Positions 17,092 to 27,489 are shown, counted from the first letter of the stretch. The stretch is DNA of 46,151 nt from Clostridium lacusfryxellense (GCF_018861735.1 NZ_JAHLEB010000041.1:1-46151); one strand, 5' to 3'. Made by a program: numbers and translations. Notes: generated from the sequence alone by a model not told the origin.

Positions 17092-17646
17092 ATGAAAATA
17101 ATGATAATTACTTCAAGTCCTAACACTGATGGTTTAACTGCTGCTTGTGGAAAAGAGGCAAAGTTAGGCGTAGAAATGGGTTCTGCTAACGCATCAATAA
17201 CTAGTCTTAACTCATTAAATATTCCAGCCTGTAATGCTTGTGGAAATGCATGGGGTACATGTGCAACTAAACATGATTGCCAAGTTCAAGATGATTTTCA
17301 AAAACTACATGGAGAAATATCCAAAGCTGATGCTTACATAATTATCACACCTGTTTACTGGGGTGAAATGAGTGAATCCTTAAAATCATTTATTGATAGA
17401 CTCAGAAGATGTGAGGCAACTAAAGGGATTGAAAATAACTTAGTAGGCAAACCTTTTATATGTGTTGCAGCTCCTGGAGGAACTGGTAATGGATGCATTT
17501 CTACTCTTGCCTCATTTGAAAGATTTGTAGACCATGTTAAAGGTGTAAAATATGATTTTATAGGAGTAACCCAAAGAAACAAAGAGTACAAGCTAACTAC
17601 CATAAGAAATGCTGCAAAATGTATGGCACTAAGCTTAAATGTATAG
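17092..17646 (+). CDS. NADPH-dependent FMN reductase/iron-sulfur flavoprotein family
   Basis: A 184-residue flavodoxin-fold protein. The N-terminal phosphate-loop region reads MIITSSPNTDGLTAACG. The family signature TPVYWGEMSESLKSFIDR binds the flavin edge. Between them are four cysteines (Cys47, Cys50, Cys57, Cys63), a spacing similar to Isf-like proteins that may hold an Fe-S cluster. Length is typical of the smaller members of the family. The start follows GGAGGGG. It is a single-gene unit closed by a strong terminator. It is related in fold to the protein at 11372 but lacks that protein's zinc-ribbon tail. Likely an electron carrier or quinone/aromatic reductase; substrate unknown. Confidence 0.85.
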   Translation: MKIMIITSSPNTDGLTAACGKEAKLGVEMGSANASITSLNSLNIPACNACGNAWGTCATKHDCQVQDDFQKLHGEISKADAYIIITPVYWGEMSESLKSFIDRLRRCEATKGIENNLVGKPFICVAAPGGTGNGCISTLASFERFVDHVKGVKYDFIGVTQRNKEYKLTTIRNAAKCMALSLNV

Positions 17647-17650
17647 AATT

Positions 17651-17692
17651 AAAAATAACCCTCATCTTAATTTTAAGATGAGGGTTATTTTT
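17651..17692. terminator. Bidirectional terminator between the flavoprotein gene and ilvD
   Basis: A perfect 20-bp stem (AAAAATAACCCTCATCTTAA and its complement) with a minimal loop has an A run on one side and a T run on the other. Its right edge overlaps the ilvD stop codon by two bases, so it serves both convergent genes. Confidence 0.92.
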
Positions 17693-19361
17693 AAAATTTA
17701 GGTATTTCTAAAATAGCACCCTTGTTGCCTGATGAAACTAATGCAGCATATCTAGCAAGGTAACCTGTAGTAATACTCGGTTGTCTTGGTTTCCAATTTG
17801 CTTTTCTTATTTTAAGTTCTTCATCACTAACATTAAAATTAATAGAATTTGCATTAATATCTATTGATATAATATCTCCTTCTTGAATTAATGCAATATT
17901 TCCACCAACTGCTGCTTCTGGAGAAACATGACCAATTGCAGCACCACGGGTTGCGCCACTAAAACGTCCATCCGTTATAAGAGCAACACTATTGCCTAAA
18001 CCTCTTCCCATAATTGCAGATGTTGGATTAAGCATTTCTCTCATTCCAGGTCCACCCTTTGGCCCTTCATAGCGAATAACAATTACATCTCCCGGTATAA
18101 TTTTATCTGAATTTATAGCACCTAGCGCATCTTCTTCGCAATCAAATACTCTTGCTGGTCCTTCATGTTTTAGCATTTCTTGTGAAACTGCAGAACGTTT
18201 TACAACACATGAATCTGGAGCAAGGTTACCCTTAAGAACAGCAATACCACCTGTAGTGCTATAAGGATTAGTTATTGTTCTAATAACCTCTGTATTTTTG
18301 ATTTCGCATCCTTTAATATTTTCTGCAACAGTTTGGCCTGTGCATGTAATCAAATCCGTATTTAATAAATTTAATTTATTTATCTCGTTCATAACAGCGT
18401 AAACGCCGCCTGCCTCATTTAAATCTTCAACATAGGTATGTCCTGCAGGTGCAAGGTGACAAAGATTTGGCGTTTTATCACTAATAGCATTTGCCATATC
18501 CACATTTAGATCAATTCCAACCTCATGTGCAATTGCTGGCAAATGAAGCATACTATTTGTACTACATCCAAGTGCCATATCCATAGTTAAAGCGTTTATA
18601 AATGCACCTTCCGTCATAATGTCTCTTGGCCTTATATCCTTTTCAATTAACTCCATAATTTTCATGCCAGCATGTTTTGCAAGTCTTATTCGCTCAGAGT
18701 AAACTGCTGGGATGGTCCCATTACCACCAAGTCCCATTCCAAGAACTTCCGTTAAACAATTCATACTATTTGCTGTATACATACCTGAGCAAGAGCCACA
18801 GGTAGGGCAACATTTATTCTCAAATTCTTCTAACTTATCCTCAGTAATTTTACCAACATTAAACTCACCAACTGCCTCAGCTATGCTTGAAAAGCTTGTT
18901 TTACATCCATCAATCTTTCCAGCAAGCATTGGTCCACCACTTACAAAAATAGTTGGTACATTAACTCTTGCTGCTGCCATCAATAGTCCTGGTACATTTT
19001 TATCACAGTTAGGAACCATTACTAATGCATCAAAAGCATGTGCCATTGCCATTGCTTCTGTGGAATCTGCTATTAAATCTCTTGTAGCAAGTGAATACTT
19101 CATCCCTTGGTGTCCCATAGCAATTCCATCACATACGGCAATTGCAGGAAAAACGATTGGAGTACCTCCAGCCATTGCTACACCAATCTTTACAGCTTCT
19201 ACAATTTTATCTAAATTCATATGACCTGGTACGATATCATTCTTCGAACTAACAATACCAATTAGAGGTCTTTCAATTTCTTCTTTTGTAAAACCTAAAG
19301 CATTAAACAATGCACGTTGAGGTGCTCTGCTTGTCCCTTTTTTTACTACATCACTTCTCAT
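17691..19361 (-). CDS. ilvD: Dihydroxy-acid dehydratase IlvD
   Basis: Converts 2,3-dihydroxy-isovalerate and -methylvalerate to the 2-oxo acids in valine and isoleucine synthesis, using an Fe-S cluster. The 556-residue length is normal. Cluster ligands and motifs are visible: [40 protein letters not shown] and [14 protein letters not shown]. The start is the ATG at 19361 behind AAAGGTGG; an in-frame upstream extension lacks a ribosome site. No other branched-chain genes lie nearby. Instead a FadR-type GntR regulator is encoded just upstream with matching operator-like sequences. That raises the possibility of a sugar-acid dehydratase role within the IlvD/Edd family, though the motifs look like true IlvD. 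Confidence 0.9.
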   Translation of the reverse strand: MRSDVVKKGTSRAPQRALFNALGFTKEEIERPLIGIVSSKNDIVPGHMNLDKIVEAVKIGVAMAGGTPIVFPAIAVCDGIAMGHQGMKYSLATRDLIADSTEAMAMAHAFDALVMVPNCDKNVPGLLMAAARVNVPTIFVSGGPMLAGKIDGCKTSFSSIAEAVGEFNVGKITEDKLEEFENKCCPTCGSCSGMYTANSMNCLTEVLGMGLGGNGTIPAVYSERIRLAKHAGMKIMELIEKDIRPRDIMTEGAFINALTMDMALGCSTNSMLHLPAIAHEVGIDLNVDMANAISDKTPNLCHLAPAGHTYVEDLNEAGGVYAVMNEINKLNLLNTDLITCTGQTVAENIKGCEIKNTEVIRTITNPYSTTGGIAVLKGNLAPDSCVVKRSAVSQEMLKHEGPARVFDCEEDALGAINSDKIIPGDVIVIRYEGPKGGPGMREMLNPTSAIMGRGLGNSVALITDGRFSGATRGAAIGHVSPEAAVGGNIALIQEGDIISIDINANSINFNVSDEELKIRKANWKPRQPSITTGYLARYAALVSSGNKGAILEIPKF

Positions 19362-19404
19362 AACATTACCACCTTTATATTTTAATATAGAGTTGTTTGT
19401 TTTA

Positions 19405-19433
19405 ATTGTACGTTGTATGATGTCTGTTGTCAA
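19405..19433 (-). promoter_or_regulatory. ilvD promoter with operator-like motif in the spacer
   Basis: TTGACA and TACAAT are spaced by exactly 17 bp on the minus strand. The spacer reads ACAGACATCATACAACG. Its AGACATCA core recurs upstream of the adjacent GntR-type gene. A regulator bound here would cover the promoter, as expected for a repressor. Confidence 0.7.
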
Positions 19434-19497
19434 TATTATAATATACTATTTAAAAATAAATGCTAACTCTTATCATATAAGAAATTAGCACTTAATT

Positions 19498-20184
19498 TTA
19501 TTCATTAGATATTCCAAGCCCTCGCATAGCCCTTAAAATGTGAAGTTTCATTGCTGTTTTTGCACCCTCTGCATCCCTAGCTTCTAAAAATTCCATAATC
19601 ATATGGTGATCATTTAGCGTATCCTGAATTATAGTTTCATTTTCATAGGATAAAATTACCCCCTTATCAATGGCCTTATATAATATGGGCATTAACTTAT
19701 TCATGAATTCATTATGGGTCGCTTTTGCAATTGATTTATGAAAAGCTTGCTCAGCCTCAGTACGATCCACTTTTTTCAGAATTTTTTCTTCCTCTAATTT
19801 ACCGTAGTATAATATTCTCTCCAGTTCCTTATCTGTCGCACGTTTTGCAGCATAATAGGCAGTTTGTGGTTCAAATATTAATCTCATTTCATATAGATCT
19901 TTCACATTCATTTTTAATGTAGAAAACTCTTCTAACCCAAACCCACCATTAAGTTTTTCATGATTTGCTACAAATGTTCCTTTGCCTCTCCTAATTTCAA
20001 GTATATTATGAGCAGTTAGAATACGTATTCCTTCCCTAAGAGTAGTTCTACTTACTTTTAACTGCCTAGATAGCTCGTTTTCATTTGGTAGTTTGTCTCC
20101 AATATCAAATCTTTTATCTATATTAATCATCGCAAGGATATCATCAGCAACACTTTGAGATAAACTCTTTTCTTTCCTTATCAT
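19498..20184 (-). CDS. GntR-family regulator, FadR/FCD subfamily
   Basis: A 228-residue transcription factor. It has an N-terminal winged helix (about 8-75, with LPNENELSRQLKVSRTTLRE and the wing RRGKGTFV) and an all-helical FCD ligand-binding domain (about 90-222). The FCD domain carries metal/ligand positions including the His in AEQAFHKSIAKATHN and a later His pair in LNDHHMIM. FCD regulators typically sense carboxylic or sugar acids. It precedes ilvD on the same strand by 136 bases. Shared AGACATCA-type motifs before both genes suggest it controls ilvD and itself. The divergent thioesterase gene may also be under its control. Ligand unknown. Confidence 0.9.
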   Translation of the reverse strand: MIRKEKSLSQSVADDILAMINIDKRFDIGDKLPNENELSRQLKVSRTTLREGIRILTAHNILEIRRGKGTFVANHEKLNGGFGLEEFSTLKMNVKDLYEMRLIFEPQTAYYAAKRATDKELERILYYGKLEEEKILKKVDRTEAEQAFHKSIAKATHNEFMNKLMPILYKAIDKGVILSYENETIIQDTLNDHHMIMEFLEARDAEGAKTAMKLHILRAMRGLGISNE

Positions 20185-20211
20185 AAGTTAACCCCCTTTT
20201 ACTATTCTTAT

Positions 20212-20258
20212 ATCATATAATAAAATTTGTTTTTTTTCAAGGGAGATGTCTGATGTCT
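20212..20258 (-). promoter_or_regulatory. Promoter and operator-like repeat upstream of the GntR regulator
   Basis: TTGAAA and TATGAT are spaced by 17 bp on the minus strand (20212-20240). Just upstream, AGACATC occurs twice in direct repeat (20245-20258), matching the core found in the ilvD promoter spacer. This arrangement suggests autoregulation. Confidence 0.6.
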
Positions 20259-20362
20259 AAATCATCATTGTTAAATTACTTAATTAATTCCAATAACGGT
20301 GTTAGTATAGTATAATAATTATTAGAAGTTTAAAAAATAATATACAGACTGGAGTGATTTAA

Positions 20363-20749
20363 TTGGAATTTAATTTTGATAAAGACTTAAAATTCTCTAT
20401 GGAGATAACTGTAAAAAATGAGGATACAGCAAATTCATACGGATCTGGAGATCTAGATGTTTATGCAACCCCAGGTATGACAGCACTTATGGAGAATGCA
20501 GCAAGAAACTGTGTTTTAAAGGGTCTTCCTGATGGCTTTACAACTGTTGGTACGGAAATTAGTGTTAAACATATAAAAGCAACTCCTATTGGTGTTGTAG
20601 TTAGAGCCGAAGCATTACTTGAAAAGGTAGAAGGCAAAAAACTATTCTTTAAGATTGAAGCATACGATGATTTGGGTAAAATAGGTCAAGGAACTCATAC
20701 AAGATACATAGTAAATGCTGAAGACTTTCTCAAAAGAACAGTACGCTAA
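20363..20749 (+). CDS. Hotdog-fold thioesterase, FlK-like
   Basis: A 128-residue single-domain hotdog protein resembling fluoroacetyl-CoA thioesterase FlK and related acyl-CoA thioesterases. The catalytic-type residues are recognisable: Thr in VYATPGMTAL, Glu in LMENAA and His in ISVKHIKATPIG. The strand pair GKIGQGTHTRYIV closes the fold. The start is TTG behind GGAGTG, with no ATG available. It is divergent from the GntR-type regulator. Clostridial relatives are common and unlikely to act on fluoroacetate. A role in removing unwanted acyl-CoA or in lipid or branched-chain metabolism is plausible. Substrate unknown. Confidence 0.85.
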   Translation: MEFNFDKDLKFSMEITVKNEDTANSYGSGDLDVYATPGMTALMENAARNCVLKGLPDGFTTVGTEISVKHIKATPIGVVVRAEALLEKVEGKKLFFKIEAYDDLGKIGQGTHTRYIVNAEDFLKRTVR

Positions 20750-20792
20750 ATAATCATCAATTATAAAATATAATTACATTTTTTATATTTTT

Positions 20793-20837
20793 AAAGGTTA
20801 TCTTAAAATAATGATTTTATTTTAAGATAACCCTTTT
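20793..20837. terminator. Terminator between the thioesterase and AlkC genes
   Basis: AAAGGTTATCTTAAAATAA pairs with its complement around a short loop, with one bulge, and ends in a T run. It lies between convergent genes and can serve both. Confidence 0.85.
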
Positions 20838-20861
20838 GTTATTTTAGAAATCATATTATAG

Positions 20862-21962
20862 TTACAAGTTCAACTTCATTAATGTAGATGCTACTTCACA
20901 ACCATTAATTAATATTACTATTTTATGTTCTCCTGTATAATGGCGTCTTGTTGTAAGTTCTACCCATCTATGCGTTTTAGTTCCAATGATACACTTTCCA
21001 CCGGGCACTATTTTATCTGATAATAAAAATAATTTACGAGACGTCTTCCCCCTAGATTTAACAAAATAAATTCCATATTCAATTCTTATATGTATAGGTT
21101 CACCTTGGCGTATGCAAAGCTTATACTTAAGATTACAACTCTCACCAATTTTTAGCTCGAGAGGATCTACTGACAGAATCGCACTTGTAGTAATGGGTCT
21201 ATCTACAGATTCACCATACCCAAATAAACTCATCACCTCAGGATTCGCACTTCGTATTAAAGTCCGGCATCCCTTCCTTAATATCCAATCAGTATAATTA
21301 TTCAATCCTTTTAGTCGCCTTACTATTTCAACAACCATCAATGGATTATCCTTAGAGATGTCATTCAAGTTATTAGCAACACTTTTGCGTACATAAATGG
21401 ACTGATCTTCTTTTAATTGCTCTAGAACCAAAAGCACAGGCCCTGGATCATTCTTAAACATAGCTAGTGCATCCCCCCATGGCAGGCGGGGACGACATCC
21501 TTCACTTGAAAGCCTTCTTACATGCTCGTTGTCATTTTTTGACCATTCTATCATCTGTTCTATCATCCTTTGAGGATTACGTTTTATAAATGGTCTTACA
21601 GCAAATTCTGATGATGACCTTATAGTAAATCTTTCAAGTGCTTTCATTGAAAGCTCCCAATTCTCATCTGATTGACCATAAACTGCCACAAAATTTGGAA
21701 AGAATAAATACGGAAATCCAACACATGTCTCATCAATTAAAAACAAAATTTTCAGCGCATTGGCGTAGTCTTGTGGCAAATATGCCGCAAGGCTATTTGT
21801 AATTTTTCTCATCCTGTCCATTAGTTTAAGTTCATCCCAAGTATCATCTATCGTAGATCCTATAAATCCTCCAATATCAAAAGGTTTGTAGACAAGACGA
21901 ACCTTTTGAGCAAACTGATTTAAAAATTCTTTATTATACATATTCTTTAAAGCTTCAGCCAT
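20862..21962 (-). CDS. alkC: DNA glycosylase AlkC, HEAT-like repeat family
   Basis: AlkC excises cationic alkylated bases such as 3-methyladenine without flipping them out of the helix. The 366-residue protein shows the family N-terminus (MAEALKNMYNKEFLNQFA) and the conserved DNA-facing segments SSSEFAVRPFIKR, VRRLSSEGCRPRLPWG and VRKSVANNLNDISKDNP within HEAT-like repeats (to about residue 255). Residues about 262-366 are beta-rich and match the extra C-terminal Ig-like domain present in one AlkC subgroup. The start follows AAGGAGGG. It is a single-gene unit between terminators, and regulation by alkylation is not visible. Confidence 0.9.
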   Translation of the reverse strand: MAEALKNMYNKEFLNQFAQKVRLVYKPFDIGGFIGSTIDDTWDELKLMDRMRKITNSLAAYLPQDYANALKILFLIDETCVGFPYLFFPNFVAVYGQSDENWELSMKALERFTIRSSSEFAVRPFIKRNPQRMIEQMIEWSKNDNEHVRRLSSEGCRPRLPWGDALAMFKNDPGPVLLVLEQLKEDQSIYVRKSVANNLNDISKDNPLMVVEIVRRLKGLNNYTDWILRKGCRTLIRSANPEVMSLFGYGESVDRPITTSAILSVDPLELKIGESCNLKYKLCIRQGEPIHIRIEYGIYFVKSRGKTSRKLFLLSDKIVPGGKCIIGTKTHRWVELTTRRHYTGEHKIVILINGCEVASTLMKLNL

Positions 21963-22041
21963 TTTCTTGCCCTCCTTTTGTCTATACTTTATTATAACTA
22001 TTATTAATTGACAATGATATCTTATTATAATTGCAATGTAA

Positions 22042-22082
22042 AAAGAAGCATCTAATACATATTACGTATAAGATGCTTCTTT
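22042..22082 (-). terminator. Terminator after the BrkB-hydrolase gene
   Basis: AAAGAAGCATCT and its complement form a 12-bp stem 7 bases after the stop codon on the minus strand. The loop (AATACATATTACGTATA) is partly self-complementary. Confidence 0.75.
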
Positions 22083-22088
22083 ATTGTA

Positions 22089-23804
22089 TTATAATGATTT
22101 TTTAATAAATTCGAGCAAATCATCGTTAAGCTTATCTTTATGTGTATAAGCAATTCCATGAGGTGCACCAGGATATACTTTCAAAATCGAACCTTTTATA
22201 AGCTTAGATGCTTGTAGTCCCGCTGCAACTATCGGTACAATTTGGTCATCGTCACCATGAACAATAAGTGTAGGAATATCAAACTTCTTAAGGTCCTGTG
22301 TGAAATCAGTCTCCGAGAACGCCTTGATACAGTCAAATGTATTCTTTCCACCTGCCTGCATACCCTGAAGCCAAAATGAGTCAATCATTCCCTGTGATAC
22401 TTTGGAATCTGGTCTGTTTGCGCCAAAGAACGGCCCACTCGCTAGGTCCTTATAAAACTGTGAACGATCCTTTCTTGATCCTTCACGAATTCCATCAAAC
22501 ACATCTATTGATAACCCATTTGGATTAGAAGGTGTTTTTATCATAAGTGGAGTTACAGCTGATATAAGTGCTGTTTTAGCCACCCGTTTTGTACCGTGTC
22601 TTCCTATATACCTAGCAACTTCACCACCACCAGCCGAAAATCCAACTAAAACAATATTCTTTAGGTCTAATGTTTCGATAATCTCTGATAAATCATCTGC
22701 ATATGTATCCATATTATTGCCCTCATATGGCTGACTTGAACGTCCATGACCACGGCGGTCATGTGCAATACATCTATACCCTTTTGCAGAAAGGAACAAC
22801 ATTTGAGCCTCCCAACTATCAGAATTCAGTGGCCAACCATGACTAAATAAAACTGGTTGCCCAGTTCCCCAGTCCTTGTAATAAATCTGCGTACCATCCT
22901 TCATAATAATCATACTCATTGTCTTTGCCTCCTTATTTAATTTAGTAGAATCATTTTTTTTAATTTTTCCTATATTTTTAAAAGAGAAATTAATAGAGTT
23001 TAATTCTCCACCAATTAGAATTATTAAGGTACTTATATATAGCCAACTTATTAAAGCAATTACCCCACCTAAACTTCCATATACCTTTTCATAATTTGCA
23101 AAACTATTTACGTAAAAAGAAAATAGTAAAGAGGTAGTAACCCATCCAACAGTTGTAAAAATAGTACCTACTATAACATTATTAAACTTTAACCTTCTGT
23201 TAGGCACATATTGATATATCAAAGAGAATGTAATAAGCATTATTGTAAGTGGGATACAATATCTTAATATTGACCAAATAATATTAAACAAATTCTTAGC
23301 CCCCACTAAGCCGAAAACATAAGTTCCTATAATCTTCCCAAATACAATCATAGTAAATGAAAATATTATCATAATCGTTATTCCAATAATCGAACCAATA
23401 GCCAGTAAGTTTAGTTTAACAAAGTTCCTATTTTCCTTTATATTGTAAGCCTTATTAAGCCCTCTTGTAATAGCAGATATACCTTTAGACGCCGCCCAAA
23501 GACTTCCTAACATACCTATAATTAGCATAGTTTTGCTTTTAGCTTGTAATGTTTGTACTATTATATCCTTAACTAAAATACCTGTTTCATCAGGAAGAAA
23601 TGTATTAAAGTTTGTTATCAATATTTCACTTGAAAAAGGCGTAAAACTTACTAAATTAATTAAAAAAAGTAAAAAAGGGAAAAATGCTAAAATTAAGTAA
23701 TATGTTATTTGTGCACTTAGTGAAGGTAAATCATCATTTTTATACCTACATATTAGTTGCTGAGTATACTTAAATAAAATAGAATTGGTTAACTTTTCAA
23801 TCAT
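22089..23804 (-). CDS. Fusion of BrkB/YihY-type membrane protein and alpha/beta hydrolase
   Basis: One continuous 571-residue frame. Residues 1 to about 290 are a BrkB/YihY (UPF0761) membrane protein with about six hydrophobic segments and the family blocks [19 protein letters not shown] and [17 protein letters not shown]. Residues about 296-571 are a complete chloroperoxidase-like alpha/beta hydrolase: oxyanion SHGWPL, nucleophile GFSAGG, acid HGDDDQ and His GAPHG. The junction holds a full internal start: GGAGG at 22928-22932, 8 bases before an ATG at 22919, exactly where free-standing relatives begin. The hydrolase (276 residues) may therefore also be made alone. The start at 23804 was chosen because the upstream ATG overlaps the GGAGGAGG site. 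Function unknown; the fusion could be real or a lost stop codon. Confidence 0.85.
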   Translation of the reverse strand: MIEKLTNSILFKYTQQLICRYKNDDLPSLSAQITYYLILAFFPFLLFLINLVSFTPFSSEILITNFNTFLPDETGILVKDIIVQTLQAKSKTMLIIGMLGSLWAASKGISAITRGLNKAYNIKENRNFVKLNLLAIGSIIGITIMIIFSFTMIVFGKIIGTYVFGLVGAKNLFNIIWSILRYCIPLTIMLITFSLIYQYVPNRRLKFNNVIVGTIFTTVGWVTTSLLFSFYVNSFANYEKVYGSLGGVIALISWLYISTLIILIGGELNSINFSFKNIGKIKKNDSTKLNKEAKTMSMIIMKDGTQIYYKDWGTGQPVLFSHGWPLNSDSWEAQMLFLSAKGYRCIAHDRRGHGRSSQPYEGNNMDTYADDLSEIIETLDLKNIVLVGFSAGGGEVARYIGRHGTKRVAKTALISAVTPLMIKTPSNPNGLSIDVFDGIREGSRKDRSQFYKDLASGPFFGANRPDSKVSQGMIDSFWLQGMQAGGKNTFDCIKAFSETDFTQDLKKFDIPTLIVHGDDDQIVPIVAAGLQASKLIKGSILKVYPGAPHGIAYTHKDKLNDDLLEFIKKSL

Positions 23805-24188
23805 AACTTCCTCCTCCATTCCTGAAATTAACTATCGTAAATACTCTCAAAGAAGTTATTTTAATAAACCTATGTTATCCAGTGCGTTGTTATAATATTC
23901 TTAAAATTCAGAATGTTACATACATACCTTACCATATATATATGCATATTTCAACATTTTCTGACAATAAGTATTATTACAAAGACTGCATAAAGCTATA
24001 GACACTTGTTTCATTCTCCTTGGATTAAACTTTAATATAATATCTTCCACGACATCTTCACAATTGATATTGAGCTTTACAATTTAGTACCTATAGGAAC
24101 ACCAGTAAAAATTGTATAAAAAATGCCATTAGCAAGATTACTCTGCTAGTGGCATTTTTAATTGGGGTTTTAGATATATGCAATAACA
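23805..24188. other. Intergenic stretch with one terminator
   Basis: This 384-base gap between two minus-strand genes contains the amidase terminator (24118-24160) and otherwise AT-rich sequence. A 54-codon minus-strand open stretch (23916-24080) with several cysteines has no start codon or ribosome site at its beginning, so I do not call it a gene. Confidence 0.5.
24118..24160 (-). terminator. Terminator after the amidase gene
   Basis: AAAAATGCCA-TAGCA pairs with TGCTA-TGGCATTTTT around a loop of about 10 bases, 29 bases after the amidase stop, with a T run on the minus strand. Confidence 0.85.
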
Positions 24189-25271
24189 TTATTTTGTGTT
24201 ATTATTTTCAATTTCGGCATCAGCTAAATATTTTATTATCCCATTAGAGATATTTTGACCAAAGTTCACTAAAGTCGTCTCATTAGAAAGTTTTTTTCTA
24301 TCTAAAGAATTACTAATGAAGCCACATTCCACAAGTACACTTGGCATTTTAGTGTTTCTTAAAACTGATAAATCATCTCCATGTGTGCTTATGTTTTTCC
24401 ATGCATCGTTCCTTAACATCTCCTTTTGAATAGCTTGAGCAAGTTTAGCCCTCTCCGTTTGTTGATTACTAGCCTCACCATAGTAATAGGTTGATACACC
24501 GTTATACTCATTTTCTGTATTTGAATTAATATGTACAGACACAAATACATCTGCCTTTTCATCATTTGCCAAATTAGATCTTTTAATTAAATCTTGTTTA
24601 ACTAGCTTGTCCAATAAAACATCTGTGCTTCTTGTAAAAGTAACATTACATCCGTTATATCTCAAATTATCCACCATATATTTAGAAATTTTTAGAGTTA
24701 GATCCTTTTCGAATAACTTACCGTAATATGTACCAACATCAACCCCTCCATGTCCGGGATCTACTACTACATTATATTTAAAAGGAATTTTATTCTTTTT
24801 TATAAAGATAATTACTTTACTGTGATTTTTGTAATCTAAATGTACATAGTTATCGACCTCTGTTAACTTTTTAAAATTAATTATAATAAGGTCTTTATTT
24901 TCTTCGATATTAATTTCACCTAAACTATCTTTGGCTACTTTTTTAATATCAATATCTGATATTTCAGATTTATTTATTGTAATTTGAAACTTACTCTTAT
25001 CTTCTTTAGAGTTAATCTCATTTATAATTTCAGTACAATTTATAGTATACTTTTTATAGAATTCATTTTCTACAAAGGCAATACTTCCAGTCTTACTTAT
25101 ATCAAGTTCATTATAAACCCCTTTTGCCTCATTCTTACTTCCATTTTTTACAAATAAAGAACTGATCATCAGTATTAAAAGTAAAAATACCGAAACAGTG
25201 ACTAATCTTCTAATTAAGTATTTAGTTTTTAGTTTGTGTTTGTGTTTATGTTTTGGGCGGATATTAATCAT
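24189..25271 (-). CDS. N-acetylmuramoyl-L-alanine amidase, Amidase_3 (CwlD-like)
   Basis: A zinc amidase that cleaves the bond between muramic acid and the stem peptide of peptidoglycan. The 360-residue protein has a short basic His/Lys-rich N-terminus (KHKHKHKLKTK), one membrane anchor (about 22-40) and an extracellular spacer to about 170. The Amidase_3 domain has zinc ligands His in VVDPGHGGVDVGTY, Glu in LFEKDLTL and His in VFVSVHINSN, and the catalytic Glu in SVLVECGFISN. The ATG at 25271 was chosen because AGGAGAG lies just upstream. CwlD-type enzymes act in spore cortex, but vegetative or cell-separation roles are equally possible. It is a single-gene unit. Confidence 0.88.
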   Translation of the reverse strand: MINIRPKHKHKHKLKTKYLIRRLVTVSVFLLLILMISSLFVKNGSKNEAKGVYNELDISKTGSIAFVENEFYKKYTINCTEIINEINSKEDKSKFQITINKSEISDIDIKKVAKDSLGEINIEENKDLIIINFKKLTEVDNYVHLDYKNHSKVIIFIKKNKIPFKYNVVVDPGHGGVDVGTYYGKLFEKDLTLKISKYMVDNLRYNGCNVTFTRSTDVLLDKLVKQDLIKRSNLANDEKADVFVSVHINSNTENEYNGVSTYYYGEASNQQTERAKLAQAIQKEMLRNDAWKNISTHGDDLSVLRNTKMPSVLVECGFISNSLDRKKLSNETTLVNFGQNISNGIIKYLADAEIENNNTK

Positions 25272-25430
25272 TAGTTCTCTCCTTTTAAATATACTATTAT
25301 GATTAAACCACAAAACCTATATTTTTTCTATTATTACACTAAGCTATTTAGTACTTATAATAATATTATATCATATTTTTCTTCTATAGATATTTAATAT
25401 TATAATTACTACTTGCTCACACTAACAAAT

Positions 25431-25480
25431 AATAGCAAAGAAGAACCCAAATCAATTGATTTGCGTTCTTCTTTGCTATT
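25431..25480 (-). terminator. Strong terminator after the dCache chemoreceptor gene
   Basis: AATAGCAAAGAAGAAC pairs with GTTCTTCTTTGCTATT (16 bp). An inner stem built on CAAATCAATTGATTTG extends the hairpin. It begins 2 bases after the stop codon. Confidence 0.88.
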
Positions 25481-25482
25481 AT

Positions 25483-27489
25483 TTAAATATTGAACTTGTC
25501 TATTGATTTTATCATATCCTTACTCATATCATCCAATTTACTCGCAGTAGAAGCTACCTCTTGTGAAGAAGCATCAAGTTCTTGTGATGATGCTGCGATT
25601 TGCTGTGAAATAGCAGAATTACCCTCAGCTACATTAGACGAAGTATCTACCCTTTTGATAATACTATCCTTCTCTTTACTTATATCAAGAGCCTCTTTAT
25701 TTATTTCCTGAATCTGAGGTATAATATCTTCTATTGATATTATGATCTCCTTAAATGAGCTTATTGAAACTTCAATAATGCTTACTTGATTATCCAATTC
25801 ATCATTAACTACTTCAGTTGTATTAACAACTGCATATGTCTCTTTTGAAATAGCCGATACAAGGTTACTTATATCTTCTGATGATATTTTAGATTGCTCA
25901 GCGAGTTTTCTAATTTCATCGGCCACTACTGCAAATCCTTTCCCAAATTCACCTGCTCTAGCCGCTTCTATAGCAGCATTTAAAGCTAGCAAATTTGTTT
26001 GGTCTGCAATGCTTTTAATCATTATTGTAATATCATTTATTTTGTTGATATTTGTTCCTAAATCATTAATCTTATTACTAACTTGTTTAAAAGAATCACT
26101 TATACTAGCAATAGAAAGATTTACTGATCCCATATTTTCACTATTTATTTTAGCTTGATCATTTATATTTAAAGCATTAGTATTTGTTTTTTCAGTTAAT
26201 AATACAATCTGTTCTAAGCTGACCCCAAATTTATTAATACTAGCCGACATCTCTAATAAGTTTTCTGCTTGAGAACTCGTACCACTTGCCATACTTTGAA
26301 TTGCACTTGAAACCTCTGTAGCAGAGGAAGACATCTCCTCCGAAATTGCAGATAAGCCATCCGTACTCTTAGCAATAGTTTCAGAATTACCTTTTATTTC
26401 AAGTATTAAGTTTTTCATATTAAATACCATTTTATTAAAATCGTTATATAATTCTCCTACTTCATCCTTAGATTTTACAACTACACTGGTATTTAATTCT
26501 CCATTACCAGCTTTTTTCATAGCCGCCATAAGTGCATCTAGCCGTTTTGTAATTTGAAATTTAATAATTAAACCAATACAAAAAATCAGTATAAGTATTG
26601 ATATTAATATAGTGATTATATTGGTAAATCGCAAAGCATTAAGTTGAGATATAAATTCAGTCTGAGGGTAAACAAGTATAACAATATTATCCCCCACATT
26701 TTTGAAAGAAGCATAATTCAAAGATCCATCGTAACTGTAAGTAAACTTACCTTCAATATTTGATAAAATCTCCTTACTCCAAGTCTCCTTTATAATACTC
26801 TTACCAATTTGAGCTTTATCTTTATGTGATAATATAATTCCTTTTTTATTAACACTATATGCATATCCAGAACTACCAATATGGATTTTATCAATTAGAT
26901 TTTGTAATTCCATTTTGTTCATTAATTTTTGTATGGTTTTAGGTTCTATTCCCACTTGCACAATTCCTGGCTTATCAATTCTTGAGACACCGATATATTG
27001 AAACAAAGTTTTATCAGTTCCTCTTAATGATGGCTCTTGTGCAATAGTTAATTCCTTATCATTTATTATCTTTAAAAATGGTTTAGTCTGATCTGAAGAA
27101 TTAAAATCAAACCCTATAAATCCTTTAATGGATCCATTTGTTAAAATCCCTTTATCATCTGTAACATGAATTTCTGAAACTTTAAGTTTATTTGCTAATT
27201 CTAGCATCTTATCAGTACTCAAAATAGATTTATCTACAGCAATTAATTCAGCAATTGATTTGGATAAAGCGATATTTTTACTATTTAACTCATCTTCTAC
27301 TATTTTTCTAGTCTCGTTATTTCCATTTATAGAATCAATCAAGGTATTCATCTGACTATCCAAACTTGAATTAACCATATTTACCACTAAATTATCTCTA
27401 GTTTGAAAATAAGTGTATGTACCTGAAATACCTAGGCACAATGTTATTATAACAATTATAGGTAATAAAATTTTATTTGATAATTTCAT
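25483..27489 (-). CDS. Methyl-accepting chemotaxis protein with dCache sensor
   Basis: A 668-residue chemoreceptor. The N-terminal membrane segment (about 5-27) is followed by a large extracellular dCache-type sensor (about 35-285). This has membrane-distal and proximal PAS-like lobes, with the proximal lobe including [20 protein letters not shown], a segment typical of small-molecule-binding Cache domains. A second membrane segment lies near 290-312, then HAMP and the signalling coiled coil. The tip reads [20 protein letters not shown], followed by [17 protein letters not shown]. The start at 27489 (RBS AAGGGGG) was preferred over an upstream extension. The ligand is unknown; dCache receptors often bind amino or organic acids. 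No che genes are adjacent. Confidence 0.93.
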   Translation of the reverse strand: MKLSNKILLPIIVIITLCLGISGTYTYFQTRDNLVVNMVNSSLDSQMNTLIDSINGNNETRKIVEDELNSKNIALSKSIAELIAVDKSILSTDKMLELANKLKVSEIHVTDDKGILTNGSIKGFIGFDFNSSDQTKPFLKIINDKELTIAQEPSLRGTDKTLFQYIGVSRIDKPGIVQVGIEPKTIQKLMNKMELQNLIDKIHIGSSGYAYSVNKKGIILSHKDKAQIGKSIIKETWSKEILSNIEGKFTYSYDGSLNYASFKNVGDNIVILVYPQTEFISQLNALRFTNIITILISILILIFCIGLIIKFQITKRLDALMAAMKKAGNGELNTSVVVKSKDEVGELYNDFNKMVFNMKNLILEIKGNSETIAKSTDGLSAISEEMSSSATEVSSAIQSMASGTSSQAENLLEMSASINKFGVSLEQIVLLTEKTNTNALNINDQAKINSENMGSVNLSIASISDSFKQVSNKINDLGTNINKINDITIMIKSIADQTNLLALNAAIEAARAGEFGKGFAVVADEIRKLAEQSKISSEDISNLVSAISKETYAVVNTTEVVNDELDNQVSIIEVSISSFKEIIISIEDIIPQIQEINKEALDISKEKDSIIKRVDTSSNVAEGNSAISQQIAASSQELDASSQEVASTASKLDDMSKDMIKSIDKFNI

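Noticed and set aside
18712-19224. 170-codon plus-strand frame opposite ilvD
   Set aside because: Antisense to conserved ilvD codons, with no ribosome binding site or family match.
23916-24080. 54-codon minus-strand cysteine-containing open stretch
   Set aside because: No start codon or ribosome site at its beginning and no family resemblance; the first ATG is deep inside.
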